A DNA stretch of 64,000 nt, from the NCBI RefSeq assembly GCF_018873765.1, contig NC_057917.1, positions 54,615,464 to 54,679,463 of the forward strand, written 5' to 3'. This document shows positions 11,336 to 23,683 of this stretch, one piece after another. Numbering within the stretch: position 1 is the first letter of the stretch; each line of letters opens with the position of its first letter. The notes beneath the pieces are model-generated. The model was not told the DNA's origin, made no database searches, and saw only the letters and a program-made list of their open reading frames with translations. A program made the translations under genes and the position numbers. Source of the stretch: Telopea speciosissima (taxonomy: Eukaryota; Streptophyta; Magnoliopsida; Proteales; Proteaceae).

Positions 11336-11353
11336 GGCTTAGTTGTTGTTGTA

Positions 11354-11639
11354 CAATTATATAGAAACATTGCGGTAGATTATTTATTCCAAGGAAAAAA
11401 GTAGTAAATTAGTAATATCTTATAAGCCTCTTTACAGTCCCTTGTAAGCATAAATTGAAGAGGATATCTTGCGTCAACTGCTGTTAGACCAGTTTCCATT
11501 TCCAGGATGAGTAGATATTTCTACAATAGAAATCTCTTACACCTAGGGTAGCATGAACTACATTTTCTTGTTGATTGATGTACATATTTGTGAGATGAGT
11601 ACCTTTAATCTCATTATTTTGTACTATCTTCTTTTGTAG
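11354..11639 (+). other. Intronic DNA before first visible ABCG7 exon
   Basis: No gene or recognisable element; AT-rich and ends in a polypyrimidine tract with ttttgtag, the splice acceptor of the next exon. Confidence 0.6.
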
Positions 11640-14600
11640 GTTGCTGCAATAAACACAGCAATGGCTGCACTTACAAAAACTGTGGGCATATTTCCCAAGG
11701 AACGTGCAATTGTTGATAGAGAGCGTGCCAAGGGGTCCTATGCATTAGGACCATATCTACTTTCAAAGCTATTGGCTGAGATACCTGTTGGAGCAGCTTT
11801 TCCTTTAATTTTTGGTACAGTTTTGTATCCCATGGCTCGTCTTCATCCTACATTATCAAGGTGAGTTTTCAGAACATACCAGTGGAAAAGAATCAGTTCT
11901 ATTCCATGTCCCGTGTATGGTTGACACAGTGAGCAAAACAGGGAAATTATGAAACATGGAAATAAAAAGCATTCTACATGATGAAAAAACTATCATGGAA
12001 TGAAAATCGCTCTGCATGAGGAAAACTATCAGTTGTACCCATGTTCCACTGGGTTAATGATAATTCACACAGTTTGAAGAAAAACAGAGGAAAAATTATG
12101 CAACAAGGAAATAAAAGATAGAAACACAAAAGTGCCTTAATTCCTCAACAATTACATATGGGACAGTTACGGCAGGAATCTTCATTGCGAAAGATTTGAA
12201 AGTCCAATTTTTTGTAACATTTAATATGGTGTTTACTTGTTTCCCAATGCCCAACAAACATGTTGCACAATATGCCGGATTCTCTTCTGTTCATCGGCAA
12301 TGTCCTTTTCAGGCTCTCCTTATTTGTGATTCAACCACATAATATGACCAAAGAATGCATTAACCTTCTTACTTAATAATTTAATGCATCTGTATTGATT
12401 AAATATATTAACCTTAAACTCTGGAATTTTCAGATTTGGGAAGTTCTGTGGTATTGTAACCGTGGAATCATTTGCTGCATCTGCTATGGGTCTAACTGTC
12501 GGAGCTATGGCTCCAACAACAGAAGCAGCATTAGCCTTGGGGCCATCCCTTATGACAGTTTTTATTGTTTTCGGTGGTTATTATGTTAATGCTGATAACA
12601 CACCGGTGATCTTTCGCTGGATTCCTCGGGTTTCTCTCATCAGATGGTAAGATTTCATCTGATTAGCAATTTGGGACCAAGCCTCTATATCAAAAATTTC
12701 TGCAACTCTTCTTTTGGGGGTATTATTCTTTCATTGCAGGGCTTTCGAAGGGCTTTGCATCAATGAATTTAGTAGTCTTCAATTTGATCATCAGCATTCC
12801 TTTGACATTCAGACTGGAGAACAGGTAAAAGACACTGAACAGATGCTTCTGTTATCTGTGGGAAAATGAATTATCTTGTGTTTTTGGTGAAAGAAAATCT
12901 TTACGAAAACTCAAGGTGCTTAAACAGAATTTCGGCTACTGATCAAAATGCCTGAGATTCCTAAATATACTATTTTGTATGAAGATTTACCTTAGCATGC
13001 TCATATCTTCTTAGGGAACTGGTTTTTAGCTTTGAATTATTCCTTTAGATTCAAGAAGACCAAGGTGCATTACGGCTTTGATTGGGAGCTAAGAGATTCA
13101 CCCACAGAACCCGAGACAATTTTTTTGTTTAGGGGTGGGGGAGGAGCAGTTGGGGATGGGAGTTATTAGGAACTACATTGAAAGTTATTTTTGTAACTGA
13201 TTAGAACCTTAAACATCAGAACCGAGAGAATGGAGAAGAGGAGAAGAAGGAGAGAAAGGGGGACTGTCTAGAGATAATGGATCAAACTAGCAGTCCTCCC
13301 CCCCCCCCCCACAGTGCCTTTATTTATATAGAATCAGAATTCAAGAAAAGATTCCTAATCCTACTAGGAATCACCAAATTAGAAACATAGTTATAATAGG
13401 AAACCAAACTAGGACTAGGACGAAACTAACCGTAGACCATCTAGGACTGACTCTAATTACAAATATAAAGGGAGACACATAGGAGGTAGGTATCTCGATT
13501 AGAATAAGGAATATTCTAATCGAGATAGCCTACAAACCTAGTGCTCAATATACACTTTAACACTCCCCCTCAAGCTGTAGCATACAAATCACCTAAGCCC
13601 AGCTTGGAATAACTTTTTCGAAAAGCAGGTCCAAACAACGGTTTGGTAAACATATCACCAAGTTGGTTGGTAGTTGAAACAAATGGAGTAGAAACCAACT
13701 TCTTCATAACAGCATCCCGAACAAAGTGACAATCAACTTCAATGTGTTCGGTCCTCTCATGAAACACTGGATTGCTTGCAATGTAAATAGTGGCTTGAAT
13801 ATCACAAAACATCTTTATAGGTTGAGTGATAGGAAACCCCAACTTCTGAAGTAATGATTTTTATCCACATTAACTCAGCTGTAGTATGTGTCATTGCCCG
13901 ATATTTAGCCTCAACACTAGATCTAGCAACAGTACTTTGTTTCTTGCTTTTCCAGGTGATTAAATTACCACCCACAAAGGTACAATAACTAGTAGTAGAA
14001 CATCTATCATCAACACCAGCCCAATCAGCATTAGAAAACCCAACCAGATTAACATTTTGACTAGGTCGATAAATAAGACCCTTGCCAGGTTCACCTTTTA
14101 GATAACGTAACACACGGAAAACAACATCCCAATGAATTTTCTTTGGTGTTTGCATAAACTGACAAATAACTCCAACAACAAATGATATATCTGGTTGAGT
14201 AACAATAAGGTAAATAAGTTTCCCAACTAATCTTTTATACCGATGTACATCTGTAAAATCTTCACTCTCACTGGAACCAAGCTTTTGATGAGAATCCATG
14301 GGAGTATCTGCCGGTTTCAAAGCAAGCATTCCAGTTTCAGACAGATGGTCAAGGACATATTTCTTTTGTGATCAGTTAACTCGTTTCTTGCTTCGTAAAA
14401 CTTAAATACCATGAAAATACATGAGAACACCTAAGTCTTTCATCTGAAAAATGCTGATGAACATAGGATTTAACTTGAGCAATACTAAAAGCATTATTAC
14501 CAGATATCATAATATCATCCACATAAACTACCATCACAATCACCTTTGAATTCTAGCGACGAATAAAGACAGAATGGTCAGAATAACACTATGAGAACCC

Positions 14601-17600
14601 AAACTGAGTTATAATGGAGCTGAACTTATCAAACCATGCTCTTGGAGATTGTTTCAACCCATAGGATGCCTTAAGAAGCTTACATACTTTGGTGGAATTC
14701 TCCCCCTGAGCAACATACCCTGGAGGTTGCTCCATATAAACCTTCTCTTGAAGATCACCATAGAAAAATGTATTTTTAATATTCATCTGATGCTAGGGCC
14801 ACTCTAGTTGACAGCCAGAGAAATAAGAATACAAACAACATATAAGCGGGCGACAGGTGAGAAAGTTTCAAAATAATCAACACCATAAGTTTAAGTATAG
14901 CTTTTAGCAACCAATTTGGCCTTACGCCGCTCAACAAAACCATCCTAATTGTATTTATTAGTATAAACCCATCGACATTTGACAAGATCCTTCCCAGTAG
15001 GTAATGGAACCGTGGTCCAAGTCTTTCTAGACAATCAAGCATCCATTTGTGTCCATTGCTACCTTCCAACCAAGGTGACAAAAAGCCTTATGGTGGGTTT
15101 TGGGAACAAAGTTAGTTGATAAAGCAGAAGTAAGTATGTGATAGCGGGATAGAAGATGAGAAATGGAGGATAAACAGTCAAGGATTTGTGGGACTTTTGA
15201 GTACAGGAACGAGTACCTTTACGAACAACAATTGGTAAGTCGATGGAGACTTTAGCATCAGGATCAGATTGAGTGGATAGAGTGGCACATGTAATAGTGG
15301 GTGGCATCTCCGGAACACTGGTAGCAGAGGGCAATACATCAAGCATAGTGATATCCAGGACAGTAGTAGTGGAGGATGGTAAGTCAAGTTGTCGACGCCA
15401 GCGATAGACCTGAACCGGTTTAGGAGATGGTATCGGTATGGTAGCTAGTAGGGGTGGACCTAGAAGATCTTCATTGTTCATAGGAGACAGTAGAGAAGAA
15501 CTAAGAGTAAAATAAGGAGTATTTTGAAAAAATGTGACGTCACCACTAATAACCTGTTGATTAGAAACCATATCAACACATATACCCTTTTTGTGTCATA
15601 GAGTAAGTAAGAAAAATAATTTAATAGAATGAAGAGAAAATTTATCAATAGTAGGTTGAAAAATGTGAACAAAACAGATGCAACTCGTGGTGGGCAGCAA
15701 AACAAAGAACTATCAAGTTAGAAAAAGGAATTTTGTTATTTAAAATAGATGATGGCATACAATTAATAAGGTAATAGGCAGTAGGGACAGCATCACAACA
15801 AAAACGTTTGGGAACATTCATATGAAGCATGATAAACCGAGCTACCTCCAGTAAGTGTCTATTCTTGCGCTCAGCTGCCCCATTTTGTTGTGGAGTATAT
15901 GAACAACTAGATTGGTGAATTATACCGTAAGCGAGGCAGAAATCAGATATCTCAATTTGAGTATACTTAAGTGCATTATGAGAACAAAATATTTTAATGG
16001 ACACACCCAACTGAGTTTTTGTTTCTTGATAAAAAAATTTTAACACAGTAAGAAATTGAGATCTGTCTTTCAACAAGTAAACCCAAGTGGAACGGAAGTA
16101 ATCATCCACAAAACTAACAAAATAAGAAAACCCTAAACTATTACGAACTCGGAATGGACCCCAAATGTCAGAATATACTAAAGAATACAATGAAGACCTT
16201 CTAGGTGTACTACGAGCATGGAAGGAGGCACAATGATGTTTTCCCAGCTCACAGGCTTCAAACTCAAGACGAGAGTTGAATTTGCATCTAGGAACCATTA
16301 ACTGGAGTTTAGGTAGAGATGGATGACCAAGACATAAATGTCATTGTATGGGAGACAGTATGGTAGTAGATGTAGCGACAGTAGAAGGTCCGGTGCCATG
16401 TAGGTAATACAACCCTTCACTCAAGCCCTCCACCAATCATATTCCTTGTTTGAAGGTCCTGAAATACACAGTAGGAAGGATAGAAGGTAACAGAACAATT
16501 AAGAGATTTAGTAAGTTGACTAACAAATAAAAGGCTTAAAGGTAATTTAGGAACATAAAAAAACATGAGAGAAGGTCATGGAGGATGTTGGAGAAACAGT
16601 TCCATGACAAGTTACCTGAGTAGAGAATCCATCAGCAAGAATAACATTGGAAGAGGTTTGAACTTGATTCATTGAAGAAAACAAACTTGACTTATTAGTC
16701 ATATGACAAGAAACACCAGAATCAATAAGCCATGAGGTGGAGGAGGTATGAAAAGCAAAGTTACCTTTATAGGCTAAGGTGGTTGTAGAGGTAGAGGCAG
16801 ATGCAACTTCAAGTTATTGGAGCCATTTCTAGAGGGTTATAATCATTACGAGACACAGTGGATGAAGTACCAAATGTAGAACTATGAGTCATATCACCAG
16901 TAGATTTCTCAGTAGAAGTGTCAGTCATAGTTGTATTGGCTAGTTCATTCGCCCACTCAGGCTTCCATGCTTAGCCCAACAAGTATCTACATTATGATTT
17001 GGTTTACCACAATAAGAGCATGGCAAGAAGACTCGTCAATGGGTTGATAACCTATACCTCGTCCACCAGTACCACGACCAAGGCCTCTGGATTGGCCATG
17101 ACCACGTCCTCGACCATGATTGGCAACAAAGGTTGAGTTATCCTTAGGAGTAATATCAATTTTGGATGGATTATCCAGACGATTGATACGAGAGAATACT
17201 CCATTGAGAGAAGGAGCCTACTCCTCTGTGAGTTGTTGACTCTTCACAGATTGATAGTCAGGATGTAGTCTAGCTATAAATTTTGCAACATTGAACTCAA
17301 CTCTTTGTTTTTTCTACTGATCCAAATTTGTAGTAAGTGTCTGATATATCTGGAGTTCAACCATGCCTTTATAACTGGCAAAATATTCACTAAGGCCTCG
17401 TTTGTTTGGCGGGCAACAAGAGGTGGGAAAGGAAAATGGGTGGGTCCCATGTGTCATGGGGTTTAAAGACAGAAAAGGAAAGGAAAGAGAAGGATGGGAA
17501 AGATGAAATTGTGGGTCCCATACTAAATAAAATAATCAATTCTAACCTCTTTTCCTTCATTTTTCTTCCTCCACAAAGAGACAACCGACTAAACAAGGTA

Positions 17601-20600
17601 GTCACCCTTCTTCCTCGCAACACTACCCGACGAAAGAGGGTTAACTCATCTTTTTCTCAATACCACTCGTAAGCCCCCGCCGCTGCAACAGGGCCTTCTG
17701 TTTGATTGTGGCTTTTATTAGAGAAGAGAGGATTGCCACTGCAACAACCTTCCGCCCCATCTTTTTTTTCTTTTTTGAACCAAAAAAAAAAAAGATCTAA
17801 GATTTTATAACTTCCGAAAACTCATTCTACAGCTCTGCACATTCATTCATATAACATGAAAGTAAAAAAAAACGATAACAATGTTAATCATTTTGATTGG
17901 TAGACCACCATTGACCCCCAACCCAGTTCAGAAACCCAGAAAAAATAAAAAATAAAAACTGAGACCCTCTGCTAGCATTGTCATCTATCCTTTTGATGAT
18001 AATATGAGGTAAAGCTCCAAGCGAACAAAGTAAATGCAAATGAATCCAGCTTAAACAATTATTTACTTGTGCAAACGAATCGATGCTGAAATCGCTGCTG
18101 CACATAGTCACCGGATTCGAACGAAGAAGTCGTTGCTGGATCTAGTGTGAAAAGTCATTGCGAACTCCTCTGTGCTGAAAAACACTTGCATCTGGTTCTT
18201 CTGGCTGGCCATGGTCACTGGCAGCCCCACCCTCCATATTCTCTTTCTTTCACACAAGGAAGGTTTTACTCCGAAGTTGAAGGGATCTTGCCATCGTGCC
18301 GGTTACAGCTTCAATTAATGGTCAAGTGCCACTTTCTCCTCCCTTCCCTGCAAAGTCCTACCGAAAACGGTAGGATTTTGAGGAAGGGTGGGGTGGGAGA
18401 ATTCACATGCCACATCAGCCGACAGCTACATTATTTTTGCATAAGTTGTCTGGTAATTTACAACCCCATGGAACAATGTGGAAGATACTGAGCACCTTTT
18501 ATTTGCCTGCCCCTTCTCCTCGTCTATTTGGAAGGGAGTCTTAGAAAAATTCTGGCCTAGAAGTCGAAGAATTCTTCCCTTCAGTAGAGAGTGGCTTTGG
18601 ATAGATATGACTTTTGCTGGTTCTTCAATTTGCGACACAGTTGGAAAGTTAGCTTTTTGTACCGCCATCAATCACATCTGGATGGAGCGTAACCTTAGGA
18701 AATGGACCTCCAAATCTCGAACTCATCAGCAGATTTGGGATTCCATCTCTTTTGAAATCAAAGCTCGTTTATCTTCGGCTCCTCCCTCCTTTTGTAACGA
18801 CTCCCCAAGGAACATGCGTATTGTTGTCTCCTGGGGTTTGTCCTTCATTTCTCTCCAACCCTCCCTTGTTTGAGGAGTTGGTCCTTCTTATCTTTCCTTT
18901 TTCGCTCCTTAAGGGAGCTGATGTTTTTTTTCTCTGTTGGTAATGAATTTTTTATTCACCCAAAAAATATTTACAACCCCATGGCAACCAAACAACCATT
19001 GTTTTTGGGGTTTTATGGAAAACATTTAAATTATCCCACCCCTTTTTATCTACCCCATTTTTTTTCCTTCAAACAAACAGCCCCTCAAGGATTTTATCTC
19101 CCTGTTGGAATTGAAAAGCTTCTCATAGAGATTATACATGAGCGAGATATTCCTTTCTTGAGAAAAAAAAATCATGCAGATCATTCCAGATATCCTTAGC
19201 AAGGGTGTGAAACATCACATTGGATGCAATAGCAGGTTCAACATTGTTCCATAACCATATTTTGATAATAGAGTTCTCACGCATCCACTCATCATGAGCT
19301 GCGATTGTGGCAAGATCTTTTGGATAAGTAGTAGGAGGCTCATCAGTAATGTACTTCAGTTTTCCTTTGGCATGATGTATGCATGTACTGCCTGGGCCCA
19401 TAAGAAATAGTTTGAAACTCTAGAGAGTTTAATAGTAGTGATCTGAACTTGGACATTGCCCGTTGGTGGTTTAGAATCAGCCATAAAAATAACTAATCAA
19501 TCACAAGTAGTAGCAGCAGTAGTAACACAACCGACTGTTAGAGTGAACCAGAATTAGGGTTTGAAAACCTAAATCTCAGCAATAATCAAAGTTAGGGTCC
19601 AAATATCAGCAAAGTAGATGGATCAAGTGGTGTACTTGAAGAGAGGAATCAGATCCCAAAGATCTCACAGCAAGATATTGGATCGATTGGAAAGCTTGTA
19701 TATATAAAAGGGAGAATGTTTTCTGTGTGGGACGCAGGGGCCACGCCCACGCACAACAGGGGCCGGAATGACCGCCATACCCTCCATGTATGGTGGAAAT
19801 TCCTCCCCCTTTTATGCCACCTCGTGTGCTCTCATTGGTTGGCGCACGCGGTGTGGCCCCTGTGTCCCACCCGGAAAACAGCGCCCCATATAAAAAAACA
19901 CTGATATTATACCCTAATTAGGACACCACAGTGAATAAGAAGAAGTGCTTCGAAGAACCTGATTAGATGTAGCCTTCAATCAATATAGTCTTCAAGAATA
20001 ATAGTGATCCACTGGATGGATCAGAAATAGAAGGAGAAGTAGCTTTCAAGAATGAACCACCGCTTCAACTTGAGAATCTCCAATTGATCTTGCACTTCAG
20101 GTAAACAGTAGAGTAGAAAGTAGAAGTAGAACCCTAGTTTTTCATTTAAAACATCAACTAGGGTTTAATCTGTAGTAGTATGCAGCATAGGGTGCTGCAC
20201 CCGTTTAAGAGAAACCTTGTAAGACCTTCAAACCAGAACCACAAGTCAACAACCAACTAATGGTTGTGCTCTGATACCATGTAACTGATTAAAACCCTAA
20301 ACACAAGAACCGAGAGAATGGAGAAGAGAAGAGATGAGGAGAGAAAGGGGACTGTCTAGACAAAATGGATCAAATTAGCAGCCCCCCCCCCCCCCCTCAA
20401 CAGTGCCTTTATTTATATAGAATCAGAATACAAGCAAGGTTCCTAGTAGGAATCACCAAATTAGAAACTTAGTTACAATAGGAAACCAAACTAGGACTAG
20501 GACTAGGACTAGACTAACCATAGACTAACTAGGACTGACTCTAATTACAAATATAAAGGCAGACACATAGGAGGTAGGGATCTCGATTAGAATAAGGAAT

Positions 20601-22715
20601 ATTCTAATCAAGATAGCCTACAACCCTAGTGCTCGATATACACTTTAACAATTCTTATGCAGGAACAAATTACTAGTTCTTCTATTATCACTATGTTCAA
20701 AAGGTTATGCATACTAATGTGAATTCTTGTTCTCAAGTCATTCAAATAGATTGAATCCTGCCGAAAGAGGTGAGATAAACCTGAATTTAAATGACTGCTC
20801 TGGTTGGAAGCTGAGTCTAGTGTCAAGTCAGCTGGGCTATTACTGATTGATTCCACTGGGCAAGGTGAAGAACCGCCAGGCTTTGTCAAACTAGGTGTTA
20901 CCCTCAGAAGACTGCCCAAGCATGGTTTTTTTGCCCAAGGCTAGACATTATTTGTATAGCAGTATAGGACTATCGGTGAATGGTGATAATGAAGTAGTAC
21001 AATTTGTGTTGTCAACAATACAATAGTGTCAAGTCAGCTGGGCTATTACTGATTGATCCCACTGGGCAAGGTGAAGAACCGCCAGGCTTTGTCAAACTAG
21101 GTGTTACCCTCGAAAGACTGCCCAAGCATGGTTTGTTTGCCCAAGTCTAGGCATTATTTGTATAGCAGTATAGGACTATCAGTGAATGGTGATAATGAAG
21201 TAGTACAATTTGTGTTGTCAACAATATGTAACCTTAGTCCATAGTTGACAATATCAAATATCACCTAGGCATGTGGGCAGCCATTGAGGTCCATTGCCTT
21301 GGTGTTTTCACAGCTTTGCCCTAGAACATCTGCTATAGGTGTTTTCTTGATGCCATGGAGAATGAGAATTTTGCTTTCTTGGCCCCAGATGGAGTTGAAT
21401 CCAACTAAGCTGAAGCTGTACTCCTTTTTTAAGATTAGAAATAGTATTGAGTTCCTAAAGTTTTTAGTTGTGGCAGAAACAATCTCGTTTGTTGATCTTT
21501 AGAGAAGTCAAGATAAAAGAAAATTTTCATAGGTCAGTTGTGGAGAAAATATACAAGATATAGTTCTTTACTGAAATCTGAAATTTGTTGCTATAATTCA
21601 CTGTCCTGTTCTTTTACATGGCAGATTCCATAGCCAATAAATGGCTTCTCTGATCAACACCCCACCTCCCCCCCCCCCCCCCCACACACACACACAAAAA
21701 AAATGCAAGGGTTGAGATAGTAGATTTTGAAGATGTTGTCTAACAAAGAACGAGGAAGGGATTTGCAAGTACATATTGTATGTTAGTTAATTTTCTGCCT
21801 ATAGTATTTGGTATATTTCTTGACATTGATCTAAATGGAAAAGAGTAGGCACTGCATAATTGCTCCACATTACTTCTACCACATGGCATTCAAGTACGAT
21901 AGAGAAATTTTACAATGGCTCTGGCAGTATAAAGCCATTGTAAACGAGTGGCATTTTCTTAATGGAGAAGATTGGCAAGACAGGTCTCATATCTTCTCTT
22001 ATCATTTGTCAAATTTCAGTGCAAAAAGTAGAAGCAGCTATGGCAGAATAAAAGTTTTGTTTTTTGGTGGGGGGTGGGAGGGTGGGGGGTTGGGGGTGGG
22101 GTGCTAGAATAAAGCCTTGAAAGTGGTTGAATTATAAATGTTGTAAAAATCAGTTATTGACAGGAGAAGGTAAAATACCTGGGGGGTCAAATAGTTTAGA
22201 TGGATAATGAAATTTGACGTGTGACCAACCTAAGGTTACCCTATTTATCCAGTGATTTGGTATATCGCTATGTCCACGTGGCTTAAATCAAGCAAAGTCT
22301 TGCTAAAACGATCAGGATGACCATCTCTATACCCCCCCCCCCTTGCCTTTTCATTTACATGTCTAATCTAATATCTATTTTTCGTTTATTTTCATGGCAG
22401 GCACTTGAGAGGCTCTCATTCGGAGGGAGACGCATTAGGAGTACATTGGTGGCACAGGGTAGGATACTTTTGTTTTGGTATTGGACCACTTACCTTCTTC
22501 TTGAGAAGAACAAGCCCAAATACCAACAGCTTGAGACTCCTATCCTTGATCAACCCCAATCACACAAGCAGTTTGAGTTTGAGGTTCTTTCCGTTGAACA
22601 AGATGAGCCATACCAGCAACTTGGGACTTCTCCCCTTGACGAAGTCAAACCAGATGAACAGCGTGAGTCTCCTCCCCTGGCCCAAATTCAACCGTTTATC
22701 TTAGAAGGCTTGTGA
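11640..22715 (+). CDS. ABCG7: ABC transporter G family member 7-like, last four exons
   Basis: Exons at 11640-11860, 12434-12646, 12740-12824 and 22401-22715 all have GT-AG borders with matching phases (2, 2, 0). The protein starts VAAINTAMAALTKTVG and runs through ERAKGSYALGPYLLSKLLAE, FGKFCGIVTVESFAASAMGL, GGYYVNADNTPVIFRW and AFEGLCINEFSSLQFDHQ to GGRRIRSTLVAQGRIL. It ends in a hydrophilic Glu/Gln-rich tail with FILEGL. This matches the second half of the membrane domain of the ABCG7 half-transporter (Arabidopsis At2g01320 type), which acts as a dimer; substrate unknown. The ATP-binding half and first membrane helices must lie left of the window, so the preceding intron exceeds 11.6 kb. 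The last intron is 9576 bp because of nested insertions. The four exons are open and conserved. Alternatively this is a gene fragment, but nothing seen supports decay. Confidence 0.9.
13192..13562 (-). repeat. 3' LTR of the copia fossil
   Basis: 371 bp, starting tgtaactga and ending ctttaaca on the plus strand, followed by the purine tract. Contains a poly-C run and tttatttatatag. Its partner is at 20280-20650. Confidence 0.92.
17394..19084. mobile_element. Terminal-inverted-repeat element nested in copia gag
   Basis: The left end ggcctcgtttgtttgg and the reverse complement of the right end, ggggctgtttgtttgaagg, form an imperfect inverted repeat. TAA precedes the left end; caagg follows the right. 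The type (TAA target, GGCC-GTTTGTTTG ends) suggests PIF/Harbinger (Tourist-like), but hAT cannot be excluded. No coding sequence of its own is seen. A related copy begins at 23684. An L1 piece inserted into it later. Confidence 0.6.
18472..18968 (+). mobile_element. L1 LINE, short 5'-truncated copy with TSD
   Basis: 18478-18873 encodes the last part of L1 ORF2 (EDTEHLLFACPFSSSIWKG, WLWIDMTFAGSSICDTVGKL, MERNLRKWTSKSRTHQQIWD), ending in a stop. A short A-tail ends at about 18968. The target atttacaaccccatgg is repeated at 18456-18471 and 18969-18984. It is the same L1 family as the copy at 8901-9737. This is the third layer of nesting in the ABCG7 intron. Confidence 0.9.
19710..19887. mobile_element. 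178 bp MITE with 8 bp TSD in the copia leader
   Basis: The ends gggagaatgttttctgtg and, inverted, ggggcgctgttttccggg continue into gtgggac-caggggccac on both sides, giving about 34 bp inverted repeats. The exact 8 bp TSD atataaaa lies at 19702-19709 and 19888-19895. The size, TSD and GC-rich ends fit a hAT-type MITE. Confidence 0.85.
20280..20650 (-). repeat. 5' LTR of the copia fossil
   Basis: 371 bp, matching 13192-13562 at roughly 92% by eye. The initiator-Met primer-binding site abuts it at about 20268-20279. Confidence 0.92.
20818..21229 (+). repeat. 206 bp tandem duplication in the ABCG7 intron
   Basis: The sequence from tagtgtcaagtcagctgggc to ttgtcaacaata occurs at 20818 and again at 21024, only a few bases different. 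It is non-coding and lies between the copia fossil and the last exon. A C17-plus-CA tract at 21668-21700 and a G-rich run at 22057-22110 are the only other marked features of this intron part. Confidence 0.9.
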
Positions 22716-23683
22716 TTTGTTTGGGTGATAGAAACGTGGACCCTACACATTCATGTGATGCAGGATGAGCAAAGAGCAGAGTTCACAGAAGATACGTATT
22801 AACATAGCGAAAATGTCATCACTGGCCAGTCCATATAAAGAAGCTCTTTCAGGTTTTATAAGGGGCTTATAGGGGGAAATGACCTGCAAAGACATGGATG
22901 ATTGTCATAGTTTGAAATAGTTAAGCAGGTGGTAGATTAGTCTGACTATCTAGTAAGGCTTGCGCAGAATATTTGTTCTTTATCCCTTTTAGTTTCAGTG
23001 CCATTCAACTCTTAAAAGCTAAGCTTAGTTAAATTTTAGGACTACTACACACACTGTCCTAAGAAAAATTTTTTTGGATCCAATCTGTAAGATTCAATAG
23101 AAAAAGGAACACCCCGTGGATGATTGCCATAGTTTAAAATAGTAAGAAGTGCGTGCCAGATTAGAGCCTGGATATCCAACGAGGCTTGAGCAGAAAATGT
23201 GTTATTTATCCTTTCTTTCTGGTGTTTTTCAACTCTTAGAAGCTAACTCAATTTAATTTTTAGGATTACTGTTCGTTATGTCTCAATTTGCACTTTTTAT
23301 TGTCATCAGTTTATGTTAAATACAATTCAACAGTTATTGAAAGTGAATAGTCAGCATCATTTCTTGAAATCTCTCTTCTGATTCAAAATTGTGGTGAAAC
23401 ATATACACCTCTTACAATCTCATTTTTGGGGGCGTGGTTTAGTACATGTTTCACGTCAAAAGTTTTACTTGTTTGAATCCTTAGAGACACTCATCAATGG
23501 GAGAATGACAAAGATGGGGACACCGTCTAAGTGTAATATGAGACAGATCCGATCCCTTTCCTAAGTTATCAAAAGATCAACAGGAGCTATAGCGAAACTT
23601 TCATGCATTGTGAAATTTAATGAAATGAATAACAAGTAGGAAGGAACCCTTTAAATCCCACATTAATTTGAAAATCACATTAA
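22716..23683. other. ABCG7 3' flank with an old tandem duplication
   Basis: No coding sequence. Two diverged copies of a roughly 170-200 bp block (about 22890-23060 and 23105-23275) share ggatgattgycatagttt, ggcttg-gcagaa and ttcaactctta-aagct. The 3' untranslated region of ABCG7 should be at the left. Confidence 0.55.

Larger units (their letters stand above)
5130..11353 (+). mobile_element. RTE-clade LINE, several times interrupted
   Basis: The 5' part carries the RTE-type endonuclease start (RLASWNIGSLSGKSLELVD, then INIACIQETRWKG). The middle has reverse transcriptase motifs including FADDIVLV, and the end has the typical plant RTE tail (ATCCATGTAGCCGACCCC, then gttgttgttgta). The 5' limit is uncertain; leader-like sequence seems to begin between 4.8 and 5.2 kb. 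Inserted sequences at 5525-6629, 8107-about 8200 and 8895-10880 split it, the last containing an L1. Stops and losses show a dead copy. It lies in the presumed giant intron of the ABCG7 gene, in the same orientation. Confidence 0.85.
13192..20650 (-). mobile_element. Ty1-copia LTR retrotransposon fossil in the ABCG7 intron
   Basis: Two 371 bp LTRs bound the element. The primer-binding site next to the right LTR reads tggtatcagagc on the minus strand (initiator Met tRNA), and the purine tract next to the left LTR is cttgagggggag. Flanking 5-mers are atttt and attct, a near-match TSD. Parts on the minus strand, from right to left: gag (UBN2-like, about 19.45-17.15 kb), a CCHC knuckle near 17.0 kb, integrase (about 16.3-15.65 kb), reverse transcriptase (about 15.1-14.35 kb) and RNase H (14.3-13.57 kb). 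By eye the LTRs are about 92% identical, so it is a few million years old. It is broken many times and carries a terminal-inverted-repeat element and a MITE. Confidence 0.92.
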
